Origin: CAZNEZ01 sp964572475
GTDB taxonomy: Bacteria; Bacillota; Clostridia; Lachnospirales; Lachnospiraceae
Length of the DNA stretch: 29,982 nt
Direction of reading: 5' to 3'
Assembly (NCBI GenBank): GCA_964572475.1
Contig: CAZNEZ010000026.1
Span: 1-29,982, forward strand
Shown in pieces: positions 8,568 to 16,367 of the stretch (position 1 is the first letter of the stretch; each line of letters begins with the position of its first letter). The notes beneath the pieces were generated by a model, which saw only the letters and a list, made by a program, of their open reading frames with translations, searched no databases and had not been told where the DNA came from. The position numbers and the translations under genes were made by a program.

Positions 8568-9602
8568 ATGGCTCAAACGTATAAATGCCCTGGTTGCGGT
8601 GCTAAGATAGAGTTTGATAGTGAATCTCAAGTGCTTAAATGTGAATATTGTGGAACACGTTTAACAGTAGAAGAGGCTAAAAACTGTGTGGTTAATGAAG
8701 AACCAGAGATGAACTATACAGACAGTGAAGGAAATTTTGATGTGTATCGTTGTAGTAATTGTGGAGCGGAATTACTAACTGATGAGAATACATCGGCTAC
8801 ATTTTGTAGCTTTTGCGGGAATCCATCATTAATAAAGGATAGATTGTCAGGAGAAAAGACTCCCGCTGCTCTTATACCATTTAAGATTAATAAAGAAAAA
8901 GCAATCCAGATGTATAAAGATTGGACTAAAAAGGGACTACTTACACCTTCGACATTTAGAAGCCAGGCTTCCATAGAAAAAATCACTGGTATTTATGTAC
9001 CATTTTGGCTATATGATTATGATGCAAGAATTAACGTGCATGCTGTTGCTACAAGAGTTCGTACAGAGACAAAGGGCGAATACAGGTATACGCATACAGA
9101 CCATTTTGATATAGTAAGAGATTTGGAAAGTGAATATCGTAAAATACCAGCAGATGCAGCAGAGAAAATGCCAGACGATATGATGGATAAACTAGAGCCA
9201 TTTTCTTATAGTGACCTGACACAATTTGAGATGCCTTATCTCTCAGGTTATGTATCGGAAAAATATAATTATACAAGCGATGAGATGCGTGAGAGAGCAG
9301 AAAAGCGAGTACGCGAATACATACATGATACTGCAATGAAGACTATAGCTGGATATTCAACGGTTAATGTTATAAACGAGGATACTAATCTTAAAGGAGA
9401 GAATGCTGTATATACATTGTTTCCAGTTTGGATGCTGAATTACTCATATAAGGGTGAACAGTTTATGTTTGCAATAAATGGTCAGACAGGTAAAAAAGTT
9501 GGTAAACTTCCAATATCAAAAGGTAAGCTGGCAGCGTGGTTTGGTGGTATTACAGCAGCTAGTTTTGCGATATTAATGCTGATGGGAGGTATATTTGGAT
9601 GA
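8568..9602 (+). CDS. double zinc-ribbon protein with C-terminal membrane segment
   Basis: Two zinc-binding knuckle pairs open the 344-residue protein: Cys7/10 with Cys25/28, and Cys62/65 with Cys80/83. These match TFIIB-type zinc-ribbon proteins found in many Firmicutes, whose role is unknown. The middle (about 95-315) is a soluble strand-rich domain with no motif I can name; a single hydrophobic segment (about 320-342) ends it. GGAAG before ATG 8568 supports the start. The stop overlaps the next start (ATGA at 9599), so the TPM-domain gene is translationally coupled, suggesting joint function at the membrane. DNA binding is not supported by anything beyond the ribbons. Confidence 0.75.
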   Translation: MAQTYKCPGCGAKIEFDSESQVLKCEYCGTRLTVEEAKNCVVNEEPEMNYTDSEGNFDVYRCSNCGAELLTDENTSATFCSFCGNPSLIKDRLSGEKTPAALIPFKINKEKAIQMYKDWTKKGLLTPSTFRSQASIEKITGIYVPFWLYDYDARINVHAVATRVRTETKGEYRYTHTDHFDIVRDLESEYRKIPADAAEKMPDDMMDKLEPFSYSDLTQFEMPYLSGYVSEKYNYTSDEMRERAEKRVREYIHDTAMKTIAGYSTVNVINEDTNLKGENAVYTLFPVWMLNYSYKGEQFMFAINGQTGKKVGKLPISKGKLAAWFGGITAASFAILMLMGGIFG

Positions 9603-10468
9603 TTAAAAAATATTTTAAAAAATGCAGTCTTTTATTGCTTCTAATGTTTATATTTGTAATATCCTGTGGATATACTAAAACAGATAAAAAAGTATTTGAT
9701 GATGCGGATATACTTACTGATTCAGAAGAGTCCATGCTACAGGAGGTAATAGAAAAAGACGCGGCAGCAGCAAAACTTGACTTTGTAATAGTAACTACTA
9801 ATGATGCCAGAGGCAAAGATTCACAGACATATGCAGATGACTATTATGATACACATAAGTTTGGATATGAAGGTAATAAAGGATCAGGAGTGCTATTCCT
9901 TATAGACCTTGATAATAGGCAGATATATGTATCTACAGCAGGAATTGGCATTTTATGCATAGACGATGATGATGTTGAAACAATACTTGATGCGGCATCA
10001 CCGGCTATATCCAATAAAGAATATTACAAATCATGTGAAGCCTTTTTAAATAAAACAACAAGTATTGTTACATCCTATAGAGCAAATTCAGATAATCAGG
10101 AATTATTAGATAAATGGAATGATTATGACTATACTAATTATGATGGATTTTATAATGATTATGTAGAAAAAAGCTTTTTTGGATATTTGAAAAATCCTAT
10201 TATTTCACTTGTGATTTCACTTATTATAGCAGGTATTGCGGTTGCTATAATGTCCTATAACAGAGACACAAAAATGACGGTGAGTGGAAATGATTATGAA
10301 GATAGGAAAGGATATACAGTTCATGATAGGCATGATATGTTTATTAATACTACAACTGTAAAAACTAAGATAGAAACTAATAATGGCGGCGGAGGCGGTG
10401 GAAATGGAGGCTCATTCCATTCCAGCAGTTCTGGCAGCAGTCACGGTGGCGGAGGAAGATCCTTCTAG
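9599..10468 (+). CDS. TPM-domain (YgcG-type) membrane protein, possible lipoprotein
   Basis: The N-terminus has a hydrophobic signal with a lipobox-like V-I-S-C (Cys23), so it may be lipid-anchored. A TPM domain follows (about 33-155: FDDADILTDSEE, DFVIVTTND, GVLFLIDLDNRQIYVSTAG). A second membrane segment (about 198-218) precedes a glycine/serine-rich tail (GGGGGGNGG near residue 262, ending GGGGRSF), as is common in YgcG-like proteins. Some TPM domains have phosphatase activity or help membrane-complex repair; which applies is unknown. It overlaps the zinc-ribbon gene by 4 bases. Confidence 0.82.
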   Translation: MIKKYFKKCSLLLLLMFIFVISCGYTKTDKKVFDDADILTDSEESMLQEVIEKDAAAAKLDFVIVTTNDARGKDSQTYADDYYDTHKFGYEGNKGSGVLFLIDLDNRQIYVSTAGIGILCIDDDDVETILDAASPAISNKEYYKSCEAFLNKTTSIVTSYRANSDNQELLDKWNDYDYTNYDGFYNDYVEKSFFGYLKNPIISLVISLIIAGIAVAIMSYNRDTKMTVSGNDYEDRKGYTVHDRHDMFINTTTVKTKIETNNGGGGGGNGGSFHSSSSGSSHGGGGRSF

Positions 10469-10504
10469 TTACAATAATAATGCACATATGAAAGGAAATA
10501 TGAA

Positions 10505-11032
10505 ATGGCAGATCAAAAAAAACCAATAGTAACATTTGAATTAAAAGACGGAGCAATAATTAAAGCAGAACTTTATCCAGAGATTGCACCAAATACAGTC
10601 AACAATTTTATTAGTCTTGTAAAAAAAGGATACTATGACGGACTTATATTTCACAGAGTAATTAGAGATTTTATGATACAGGGAGGCTGCCCTGATGGAA
10701 CAGGTATGGGTGGTCCGGGATATAGTATTAAGGGAGAATTTACCCAGAATGGCTTTACAAATCAGTTTAAACATTCGGCAGGAGTTCTTTCTATGGCAAG
10801 AGCAGCACATCCCGATTCAGCAGGTTCACAATTCTTTATTATGCATAAGGAGTCTCCACATCTAGATGGAGCATATGCATCATTTGGACAAGTTGTTGAA
10901 GGAATGGATGTTGTTAATAAGATAGCTGAAACATCAACTGATTATTCAGATAGACCACTTGAAACACAAAAGATGGTAAAAGTAACAGTTGATACATTTG
11001 GCATAGACTATGAGGAACCAGAAAAATGCTAA
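10505..11032 (+). CDS. ppiB: cyclophilin-type peptidyl-prolyl cis-trans isomerase
   Basis: A 175-residue cytoplasmic cyclophilin without a signal peptide. The core is complete: FHRVIRDFMIQGG carries the catalytic Arg, followed by GSQFFI and FGQVVEGMDVV. It catalyses cis-trans isomerisation of X-Pro bonds during folding. AAAGGAAA (10491-10498) supports ATG 10505. The last bases overlap the start of the HAD gene (ATGCTAA at 11026-11032), so the two are co-transcribed and probably coupled. Confidence 0.93.
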   Translation: MADQKKPIVTFELKDGAIIKAELYPEIAPNTVNNFISLVKKGYYDGLIFHRVIRDFMIQGGCPDGTGMGGPGYSIKGEFTQNGFTNQFKHSAGVLSMARAAHPDSAGSQFFIMHKESPHLDGAYASFGQVVEGMDVVNKIAETSTDYSDRPLETQKMVKVTVDTFGIDYEEPEKC

Positions 11033-11700
11033 AAGCAGTTATATTCGATATGGATGGTGTTCTTGTAGATAGTGAACCAATGCATTATGATGCTAATGTA
11101 ATAATGCTAAGAAAACTAGGCGTTGAACTTGAATATGAATATTATAAACAGTTTATTGGCTCAACCAACACTTATATGTGGAATTGTATTCGCGAAAAAT
11201 TCAACTTATCCCACACAGGAGATGAATTGAATGCATTAGCGGAGATAGAAAAAAGAAGAATTATTTCAGAAGAAGGTTATATTAAAGTTGAAGGAGCAGC
11301 AGAACTAGTTAAAAATCTTCACAACGCAGGTATAAAGCTAGCCGTAGCATCGTCGTCTGCAATGAAAGATATAGAGGAAGTTACACAATACTTTGGTATT
11401 AGGGAATGCTTTGATAGTTTGGTTAGTGGCATTGATGTTGGGATTCCTAAGCCAGCTCCAGATATTTTCTTAAAAGCAACAGAGTCATTAGGAGTTTTGC
11501 CATCTGAGTGTGTAATTATTGAAGATTCATGCAATGGTTCTACAGCGGCTAAAGCCGCGGGTGCAGCCTGCATTGGATTTGTTAATCCAGGTTCTGGAAA
11601 TCAAGATCTTAGTAAAGCAGATTATCTGGTGGAAAGTCTTGCAAACATTGATTTTTCATTTGTTTCAATGGTATATTCACATTGCTTTAATGAACCATGA
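11026..11700 (+). CDS. HAD-family hydrolase (beta-phosphoglucomutase-like), possibly the N-terminal half of a HAD-GNAT fusion
   Basis: A 224-residue subfamily IA haloacid dehalogenase-like protein. Motif I is DMDGVLVD (nucleophile Asp8, acid/base Asp10), motif II ends VASSSAM, Lys lies in IPKPAPD and motif IV is IIEDSCNG. These enzymes dephosphorylate, or move phosphate on, small sugar phosphates; the substrate is unknown. The start overlaps ppiB by 7 bases. The stop, TGA at 11698-11700, is followed in the same frame by an open GNAT domain with no start codon of its own, so this may be the front part of an interrupted fusion. The final ten residues look like a linker rather than a natural HAD end. 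Confidence 0.85.
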   Translation: MLKAVIFDMDGVLVDSEPMHYDANVIMLRKLGVELEYEYYKQFIGSTNTYMWNCIREKFNLSHTGDELNALAEIEKRRIISEEGYIKVEGAAELVKNLHNAGIKLAVASSSAMKDIEEVTQYFGIRECFDSLVSGIDVGIPKPAPDIFLKATESLGVLPSECVIIEDSCNGSTAAKAAGAACIGFVNPGSGNQDLSKADYLVESLANIDFSFVSMVYSHCFNEP

Positions 11701-12207
11701 AGAGTACTGGAAACTGATAGATTAATATTAAGAGAACAGAGCATTTTTGATATACCATGTCTATATGAACTATATGATGAACCTTCAATTACTAGGTATA
11801 TGGAGGGATTATATCCTGATTATGAAAAAGAGAAGGAATATATAGAGTTGTATATTAAAAATATGTATCACTTCTTTGGATATGGTTTATGGATTGTTCA
11901 AATTAAAGAGACTGGTGAAATTATTGGCAGAGCAGGTCTTGAAAATAGAATAGTTAATAATGTGAATGAGATTGAAATTGGATATATGATTGGCAAGAAT
12001 TATCAAAGAAAAGGTTATGCATATGAAGCCTGCAAAGCAGTACTTAATTATGCAAAAAAGGAATTATTCATAGATAAGATAAATGCATTTATTTTGCCAG
12101 ATAATAAACCGTCTGCATCACTCCTCTTAAAACTTGGATTCAAGTATGTTGGAGAGAGTAAGGCAGACGGACATGATTTTATCTGGTATGAATACTCAAT
12201 TAGTTAA
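11701..12207 (+). CDS. GNAT-family N-acetyltransferase lacking its own start codon
   Basis: Coding similarity begins at the first codon after the HAD stop: R-V-L-E-T-D-R-L-I-L-R-E is a classic GNAT beginning. The first ATG in frame is only at 11800, which would remove strand 1 and helix 1. The acetyl-CoA loop is intact (Y-Q-R-K-G-Y-A-Y-E-A near 12001-12030) and PSASLLLKLGFKYVGE ends the fold. No ATG, GTG or TTG exists in this frame between 11701 and 11800; ATG 11697 is out of frame and stops after six codons. Options are an in-frame TGA splitting a HAD-GNAT fusion, readthrough, a sequencing error, or start at CTG 11707. GNAT enzymes acetylate amines; the substrate is unknown. Confidence 0.75.
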   Translation, partial: RVLETDRLILREQSIFDIPCLYELYDEPSITRYMEGLYPDYEKEKEYIELYIKNMYHFFGYGLWIVQIKETGEIIGRAGLENRIVNNVNEIEIGYMIGKNYQRKGYAYEACKAVLNYAKKELFIDKINAFILPDNKPSASLLLKLGFKYVGESKADGHDFIWYEYSIS

Positions 12208-12217
12208 GGAAAATATA

Positions 12218-12892
12218 TTATTTGTCCGATTCAAATACATAGCGAATGAAATTAATTGCTTCATTAAGCCTATGTGTTGATGCAGGAATACAAAGTACGG
12301 TGCTTATGTCATAGGCATCGTATTTTTGTGCAAATGTTGTCCCAGAAATATCAAGACCAACGGGGAGGTTATTCTTTGAGGAATAGTATATTTTATCCTT
12401 GAGCTGTTCTTTTAAATCAGAAGGAAGAACTTCTAAAAGATTTTTACAATATCCTTCATAGCTGTCAGCATAAGCTGGGGGACAAAACAATATGTCAAGT
12501 TCGTTCTTAGTATAGAGACCATTAAATGAAGTGTCACCTAAAAGCATTGCACTAAAAGGCTTTTCTACTTCTTTAACTGTCGTGGTCTCAACAGAATTAT
12601 CAAGTGTTGTTGTTTCATCTGAAGTTGAATAGTGCTTAAGATTAGAACCAAATCCAATTGAGTTATATTTGATATCGGCATAATCAGAATATTCGTCCTT
12701 TATGTCATCTATCTCATCATTTGAAAAAGGACGCTCAATAGAAACAATATGTAGCCTCGTCTCAGTATTACGGTTAATAATGTTAGTAATCACAACGCAT
12801 ATAATGAATAATGCTATTATTCCAACAAGTAAATGGTATTTGTGATAAAACCATATATTTTCTAATTTTTTAGTTATATTATTTTTATGCAT
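12218..12892 (-). CDS. membrane-anchored protein of unknown function
   Basis: No family recognised. The 224-residue protein has a basic N-terminus, one membrane segment (about 20-40) and an extracytoplasmic part with a Thr-rich stretch (S-D-E-T-T-T-L, V-E-T-T-T-V, about 90-107) resembling linkers in the surface operon at 168-4786. The region after 110 contains DILFCPPAYADSYEGYCKNLLEVLP and could be a small binding domain, but no catalytic motif stands out. GGGAGG sits 5 bases before the ATG on the minus strand. It converges with the GNAT gene, 10 bases apart, with no obvious terminator between. Confidence 0.75.
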   Translation of the reverse strand: MHKNNITKKLENIWFYHKYHLLVGIIALFIICVVITNIINRNTETRLHIVSIERPFSNDEIDDIKDEYSDYADIKYNSIGFGSNLKHYSTSDETTTLDNSVETTTVKEVEKPFSAMLLGDTSFNGLYTKNELDILFCPPAYADSYEGYCKNLLEVLPSDLKEQLKDKIYYSSKNNLPVGLDISGTTFAQKYDAYDISTVLCIPASTHRLNEAINFIRYVFESDK

Positions 12893-13020
12893 ATTGACCT
12901 CCCATAAGATATATTTAGTATATGCAAATTATGTATAGAATAATAGTAACATATTCTTTATTTATATACCACTAATCAAATATTAAATTTCTAAAAATAA
13001 TGAATCCGTAGTAGAATTAT

Positions 13021-13028
13021 GTTATACT
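13021..13028 (+). promoter_or_regulatory. extended -10 promoter of the hydrogenase cluster
   Basis: TG, one base, then TATACT (13023-13028). No convincing -35 is seen, as can occur with extended -10 promoters. The expected start near 13035 gives a leader of about 110 nt. Confidence 0.5.
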
Positions 13029-13030
13029 AA

Positions 13031-13114
13031 ATCTGTAAGCTTGGTTGTGGAGAAGCAACCCTGTTATCAAATAGAAAAGCTAATCATGTAAAAGGCAATT
13101 GGCAATTTACGGAT
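13031..13114 (+). promoter_or_regulatory. potentially structured leader of the hydrogenase cluster
   Basis: Possible helices: ATCTGTAA (13031-13038) with TTACGGAT (13107-13114); GGTTGT with GCAACC (13043-13060); CTGTT with AATAG (13061-13074). GGCAATT is repeated in tandem at 13094-13107. It matches no riboswitch that I can recognise. The outer helix would be shortened if transcription starts at 13035. Confidence 0.35.
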
Positions 13115-13146
13115 ACAATGCTTTGTAATATGGAGGATTTAGTAAA

Positions 13147-13386
13147 ATGAAGATTAGTGTTTGTGTTGGAAGTTCATGTCATTTAAAAGGATCATATGAT
13201 ATCATAGAGGCCTTTAAGAAAGCAATAGCAGAGAATGGACTAGAAGAAAAGGTTGAATTAAAGGCAGCATTTTGCCTTGGCAAATGTACAGATGGTGTAT
13301 CGGTAAAGTTTGGTGATGATATAATCTGTGGCGTTGATATCGATAATTTTAATGATATTTTTGATAAGTATGTACTAAATAAATAG
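13147..13386 (+). CDS. thioredoxin-like [2Fe-2S] ferredoxin domain protein
   Basis: A 79-residue protein with the four cysteines of a thioredoxin-like [2Fe-2S] domain (Cys6, Cys11, Cys43, Cys47 in V-C-V-G-S-S-C-H and F-C-L-G-K-C). The fold matches the C-terminal domain of NuoE/HymA-type subunits, which pass electrons between NADH-linked flavoproteins and hydrogenases. GGAGG (13132-13136) lies 10 bases before the ATG. It is first in the hydrogenase cluster, 16 bases before the sensory-type hydrogenase, so it probably transfers electrons to or from that protein. No NuoF-like flavoprotein is present in the window. Confidence 0.88.
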   Translation: MKISVCVGSSCHLKGSYDIIEAFKKAIAENGLEEKVELKAAFCLGKCTDGVSVKFGDDIICGVDIDNFNDIFDKYVLNK

Positions 13387-13402
13387 CTTTGGAGAGACCA
13401 TT

Positions 13403-15091
13403 ATGGATTATTACTTAAAGTTAAAAAAATCAAATTGTAAAAATTGTTATAAGTGTCTAAGAAATTGTCCTGTGAAATCTATTAGATTCTCAGATACACA
13501 GGCACATATTGTTAAGGACGACTGTATTTTATGCGGACAGTGTTTTGTGGTATGCCCACAAAATGCAAAGGAGATTCGCAATGATGTTTCTATAGTCAGA
13601 GAATTTATTGAAGCTGGAGAAGAAGTATATGTTAGTCTGGCTCCTGCATTTGTTGCTAACTATGATGGTGCTACTATAGAAAGTATGAGAAATATATTAA
13701 AAAAACTGGGTGTTACTGATGTTGAAGAGACAGCCGTTGGTGCTACTATAGTTAAAAAGTCATATGAAGAGATGATAGAGATTGGCGAACAAAAGGTGAT
13801 TATTTCTTCGTGTTGTCATACAGTTAATTTGCTTATTCAGAAGTATTATCCTGAGGCATTAAAATACCTTGCACAGGTTATTTCACCTATGCAGGCACAT
13901 TGTATGGAGATAAAAAAGGCACATCCGAATGCAAAGACAGTTTTTATTGGACCATGTATTTCAAAAAAGTCAGAAGCAGAGCAGTATAAAGGAATAGTTG
14001 ATGTTGTTCTTACATTTGAGGAACTTTCACAATGGATGTTAGATGAAGGAATAGAACCACAGACAGAATCAGAGATTAGTGAAGACAGCAATGATAATTC
14101 CAGAGCTAGATTATTTCCTACTTCAGGCGGAATATTAAGGACTATGGATTGTAATAACAAAGATTATGCGTATTTGGAAGTAGATGGAATAGAGAATTGT
14201 ATAAATGCATTAAAGGATATAGTTGAAGGTAGTCTCACGAATTGTTTTATTGAGATGTCTTCGTGTATTGGAAGCTGCATCGGCGGACCTGGAATGGATA
14301 AAGGTAAGATTTCACCTATAAGAGACTATATGAAGGTCAATCGATATGCAGGTAAGAATGATTACATAGTTCCACCTAGAACAATAGAAGAATTAAAGAA
14401 AGATATTCAATATATTGGCATTAACAGGCAGATGCCAGGAAGTAAGGCAATAGAAGAAATACTGCATCAGATGGGTAAAACAAAGCCAGAGGATGAATTA
14501 AACTGTGGAAGTTGTGGATATAATACCTGTCGTGAAAAAGCAGTTGCAGTTCTATTTGGAAAAGCAAACCTTAAGATGTGTTTACCATTTCTTAAAGAAA
14601 AAGCAGAATCATTTTCAGATAATATTATTAAGAATACACCTAATGCAATTATTGTGCTGAATGAAGAGATGGAAGTTCAACAGATTAATAAAGCAGCACT
14701 TAAGATTATGAATATTAAGCGAGCAGCAGATGTACTAGGTGAACAGGTGGTTAGAATACTGGAACCTCAGGTATTTCTCGATGTGTACAGTAAAGGAAGA
14801 AATGTACATGATATGAGAGTCTACCTTGCTGAGTATCAAAAATATGTTGAGCAGACAGTTATTTATGACAAGAATTATCATATTATTATGTGCATTATGC
14901 GTGATGTTACGGAAGAAGAGCTGGCAAAAGAAAATCGAGAAGAGATGAGTAGACATACAATAGAGATTACAGACAAAGTAATAGATAAACAGATGAGAGT
15001 AGTTCAGGAGATTGCACTATTACTTGGAGAAACAACAGCAGAGACTAAGATAGCTCTTACTAATTTGAAGGAGTCGTTAGGCGATGAATAA
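13403..15091 (+). CDS. putative sensory [FeFe] hydrogenase (group C-like) with PAS domain
   Basis: Domains in order: two 4Fe-4S clusters (Cys12/15/18/22 and Cys41/44/47/51); H-cluster domain with L1 Cys137-Cys138-His139 (ISSCCHTVN), L2 Cys185 (GPCISKK) and L3 Cys288/Cys292 (SCIGSCIGGPG); a further four-Cys Fe-S domain (Cys368/371/376/393); and a PAS domain (about 405-500). All four H-cluster ligands are present, but the usual CCP of L1 is CCH, as in group C enzymes from memory. PAS fusion and the overlapping phosphatase gene are hallmarks of hydrogenases proposed to sense H2 or redox state rather than turn over in bulk. The stop overlaps the phosphatase start by 8 bases. HydEFG maturases are not in the window. 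Confidence 0.87.
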   Translation: MDYYLKLKKSNCKNCYKCLRNCPVKSIRFSDTQAHIVKDDCILCGQCFVVCPQNAKEIRNDVSIVREFIEAGEEVYVSLAPAFVANYDGATIESMRNILKKLGVTDVEETAVGATIVKKSYEEMIEIGEQKVIISSCCHTVNLLIQKYYPEALKYLAQVISPMQAHCMEIKKAHPNAKTVFIGPCISKKSEAEQYKGIVDVVLTFEELSQWMLDEGIEPQTESEISEDSNDNSRARLFPTSGGILRTMDCNNKDYAYLEVDGIENCINALKDIVEGSLTNCFIEMSSCIGSCIGGPGMDKGKISPIRDYMKVNRYAGKNDYIVPPRTIEELKKDIQYIGINRQMPGSKAIEEILHQMGKTKPEDELNCGSCGYNTCREKAVAVLFGKANLKMCLPFLKEKAESFSDNIIKNTPNAIIVLNEEMEVQQINKAALKIMNIKRAADVLGEQVVRILEPQVFLDVYSKGRNVHDMRVYLAEYQKYVEQTVIYDKNYHIIMCIMRDVTEEELAKENREEMSRHTIEITDKVIDKQMRVVQEIALLLGETTAETKIALTNLKESLGDE

Positions 15092-16256
15092 CCTTTGTAC
15101 GGATATAGGATTTCAGCAAGTCAATAAATATGGTGAGCAGTTATGCGGCGACCATATTGAGATTGTGAATCAAAATGATAATTCAATAGTACTTGTTCTT
15201 GCAGATGGTCTTGGAAGTGGTGTTAAGGCTAATATTTTATCTACTCTTACATCTAAGATTATATCTACAATGATGGCTAATAATATGGGTATTGAAGACT
15301 GCGTCTCAACGATTGCATCAACATTGCCAGTTTGTGAAGTTAGAGGTATTGCATATTCTACATTTTCAATAATAAGAATAGTAAATAATTTAGAAGCTGA
15401 GATTATTCAATATGATAATCCCCATGTTATTATGTTAAGAGATGGCAAGAACGTTCAATATTCAGAAACCCTTATGGAGATTGAGGGAAAGAAGATATAT
15501 AAGTCGCGTGTTCCGATTAAAGAAGGCGACATATTTGTAACAATGAGCGATGGTGCCATTCATGCAGGTGTAGGAATGACTCTTAATTATGGTTGGGAAA
15601 GAGAGAATATTATAGATTTCCTTGAGCTTATATATGATAAAGAGTTTACTGCTAAAACAGTATCATCAATGCTTTTAGAGGAATGTAACAGATTATATGG
15701 ATATAAGCCAGGCGATGATACTACTATTTGTGCGGTTAAGATTAGAGAGCGTCAGCCAATGAACCTTATGATAGGACCTCCTGCTAATCCAGATGATGTA
15801 AACAAGATGCTTTCGCTGTTTTTCTCAAAGGAAGGTAAGCATATTGTATGTGGTGGGACAACATCGAGTATTGCGGCTGAATATTTAGGAACAGTAGTAG
15901 AACCAACAGTCGATTATATAGATAAAGATATACCTCCAATTGCTAAGATAAAGGGTGTTGATTTAGCAACAGAAGGAGTAATTACAATTAACAGAGTGCT
16001 TGAATATGCAAAGAGCTATCTTGACGAAAGTTCGCAGTATTCAGACTGGAGTTTTAGAAAAGATGGAGCTTCTATGATTGCAAAATTACTATTTGAAGAA
16101 GCTACAGATATTAATTTCTTTGTGGGAAGAGCTATTAATCCTGCACATCAGAATCCGAATCTTCCTATCAATTTTAATATAAAAATGAGACTTGTAGACG
16201 AACTCGCTGCATGCCTTAGAAAAATGGGTAAGAGCATCAAAGTAAGTTATTTTTAG
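15084..16256 (+). CDS. SpoIIE-family PP2C-type serine/threonine phosphatase
   Basis: A 390-residue soluble protein. Its first 215 residues carry PP2C/SpoIIE metal-binding motifs: ADGLGSG (near residue 40), GIAYSTFSI, MSDGAIHAG and PGDDTTICAV. Such phosphatases remove phosphate from Ser/Thr, often on anti-sigma antagonists. The C-terminal 170 residues (from about 220: IGPPANPDD, VCGGTTSSIAAEYLG) form a second domain of unknown role, seen in hydrogenase-linked phosphatases as far as I recall. Overlap with the sensory hydrogenase gene implies coupled translation and one signalling path. No partner kinase, anti-sigma or sigma factor is encoded in the window. Confidence 0.87.
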   Translation: MNNLCTDIGFQQVNKYGEQLCGDHIEIVNQNDNSIVLVLADGLGSGVKANILSTLTSKIISTMMANNMGIEDCVSTIASTLPVCEVRGIAYSTFSIIRIVNNLEAEIIQYDNPHVIMLRDGKNVQYSETLMEIEGKKIYKSRVPIKEGDIFVTMSDGAIHAGVGMTLNYGWERENIIDFLELIYDKEFTAKTVSSMLLEECNRLYGYKPGDDTTICAVKIRERQPMNLMIGPPANPDDVNKMLSLFFSKEGKHIVCGGTTSSIAAEYLGTVVEPTVDYIDKDIPPIAKIKGVDLATEGVITINRVLEYAKSYLDESSQYSDWSFRKDGASMIAKLLFEEATDINFFVGRAINPAHQNPNLPINFNIKMRLVDELAACLRKMGKSIKVSYF

Positions 16257-16267
16257 AATGAAGCGAT

Positions 16268-16357
16268 TAGTGTGAGAGATAAATATTTCACACGCAAATT
16301 TGTGTCTGTGCGTTAATGGAGACAGAGTCTGTTATGCGTAAAATACAGCGTAGAAAT
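16268..16357 (+). ncRNA. copy A of a dispersed ~90-nt structured element
   Basis: It aligns without gaps to 28115-28204 (61 of 90 positions equal, counted by hand). Helix 1: 16270-16276 with 16287-16293 (GTGTGAG / TTCACAC). Helix 2: 16335-16339 with 16348-16352 (TGCGT / GCGTA). Both stay paired in copy B by wobble or compensatory changes. It fills the gap between the phosphatase and the group B-like hydrogenase and ends at the latter's ribosome site. It could be a cis-regulatory RNA or a small repeat. I do not recognise an Rfam family. Confidence 0.5.
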
Positions 16358-16367
16358 GAGGATTATT

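Noticed and set aside
13031..13114. Known riboswitch (SAM, THF, purine, c-di-GMP, preQ1)
   Set aside because: None of the conserved core sequences I know for these classes is present.
16268..16357. Terminal inverted repeats of an insertion sequence
   Set aside because: No transposase, no target duplication seen, and copy B 12 kb away is in the same orientation with unrelated genes between.
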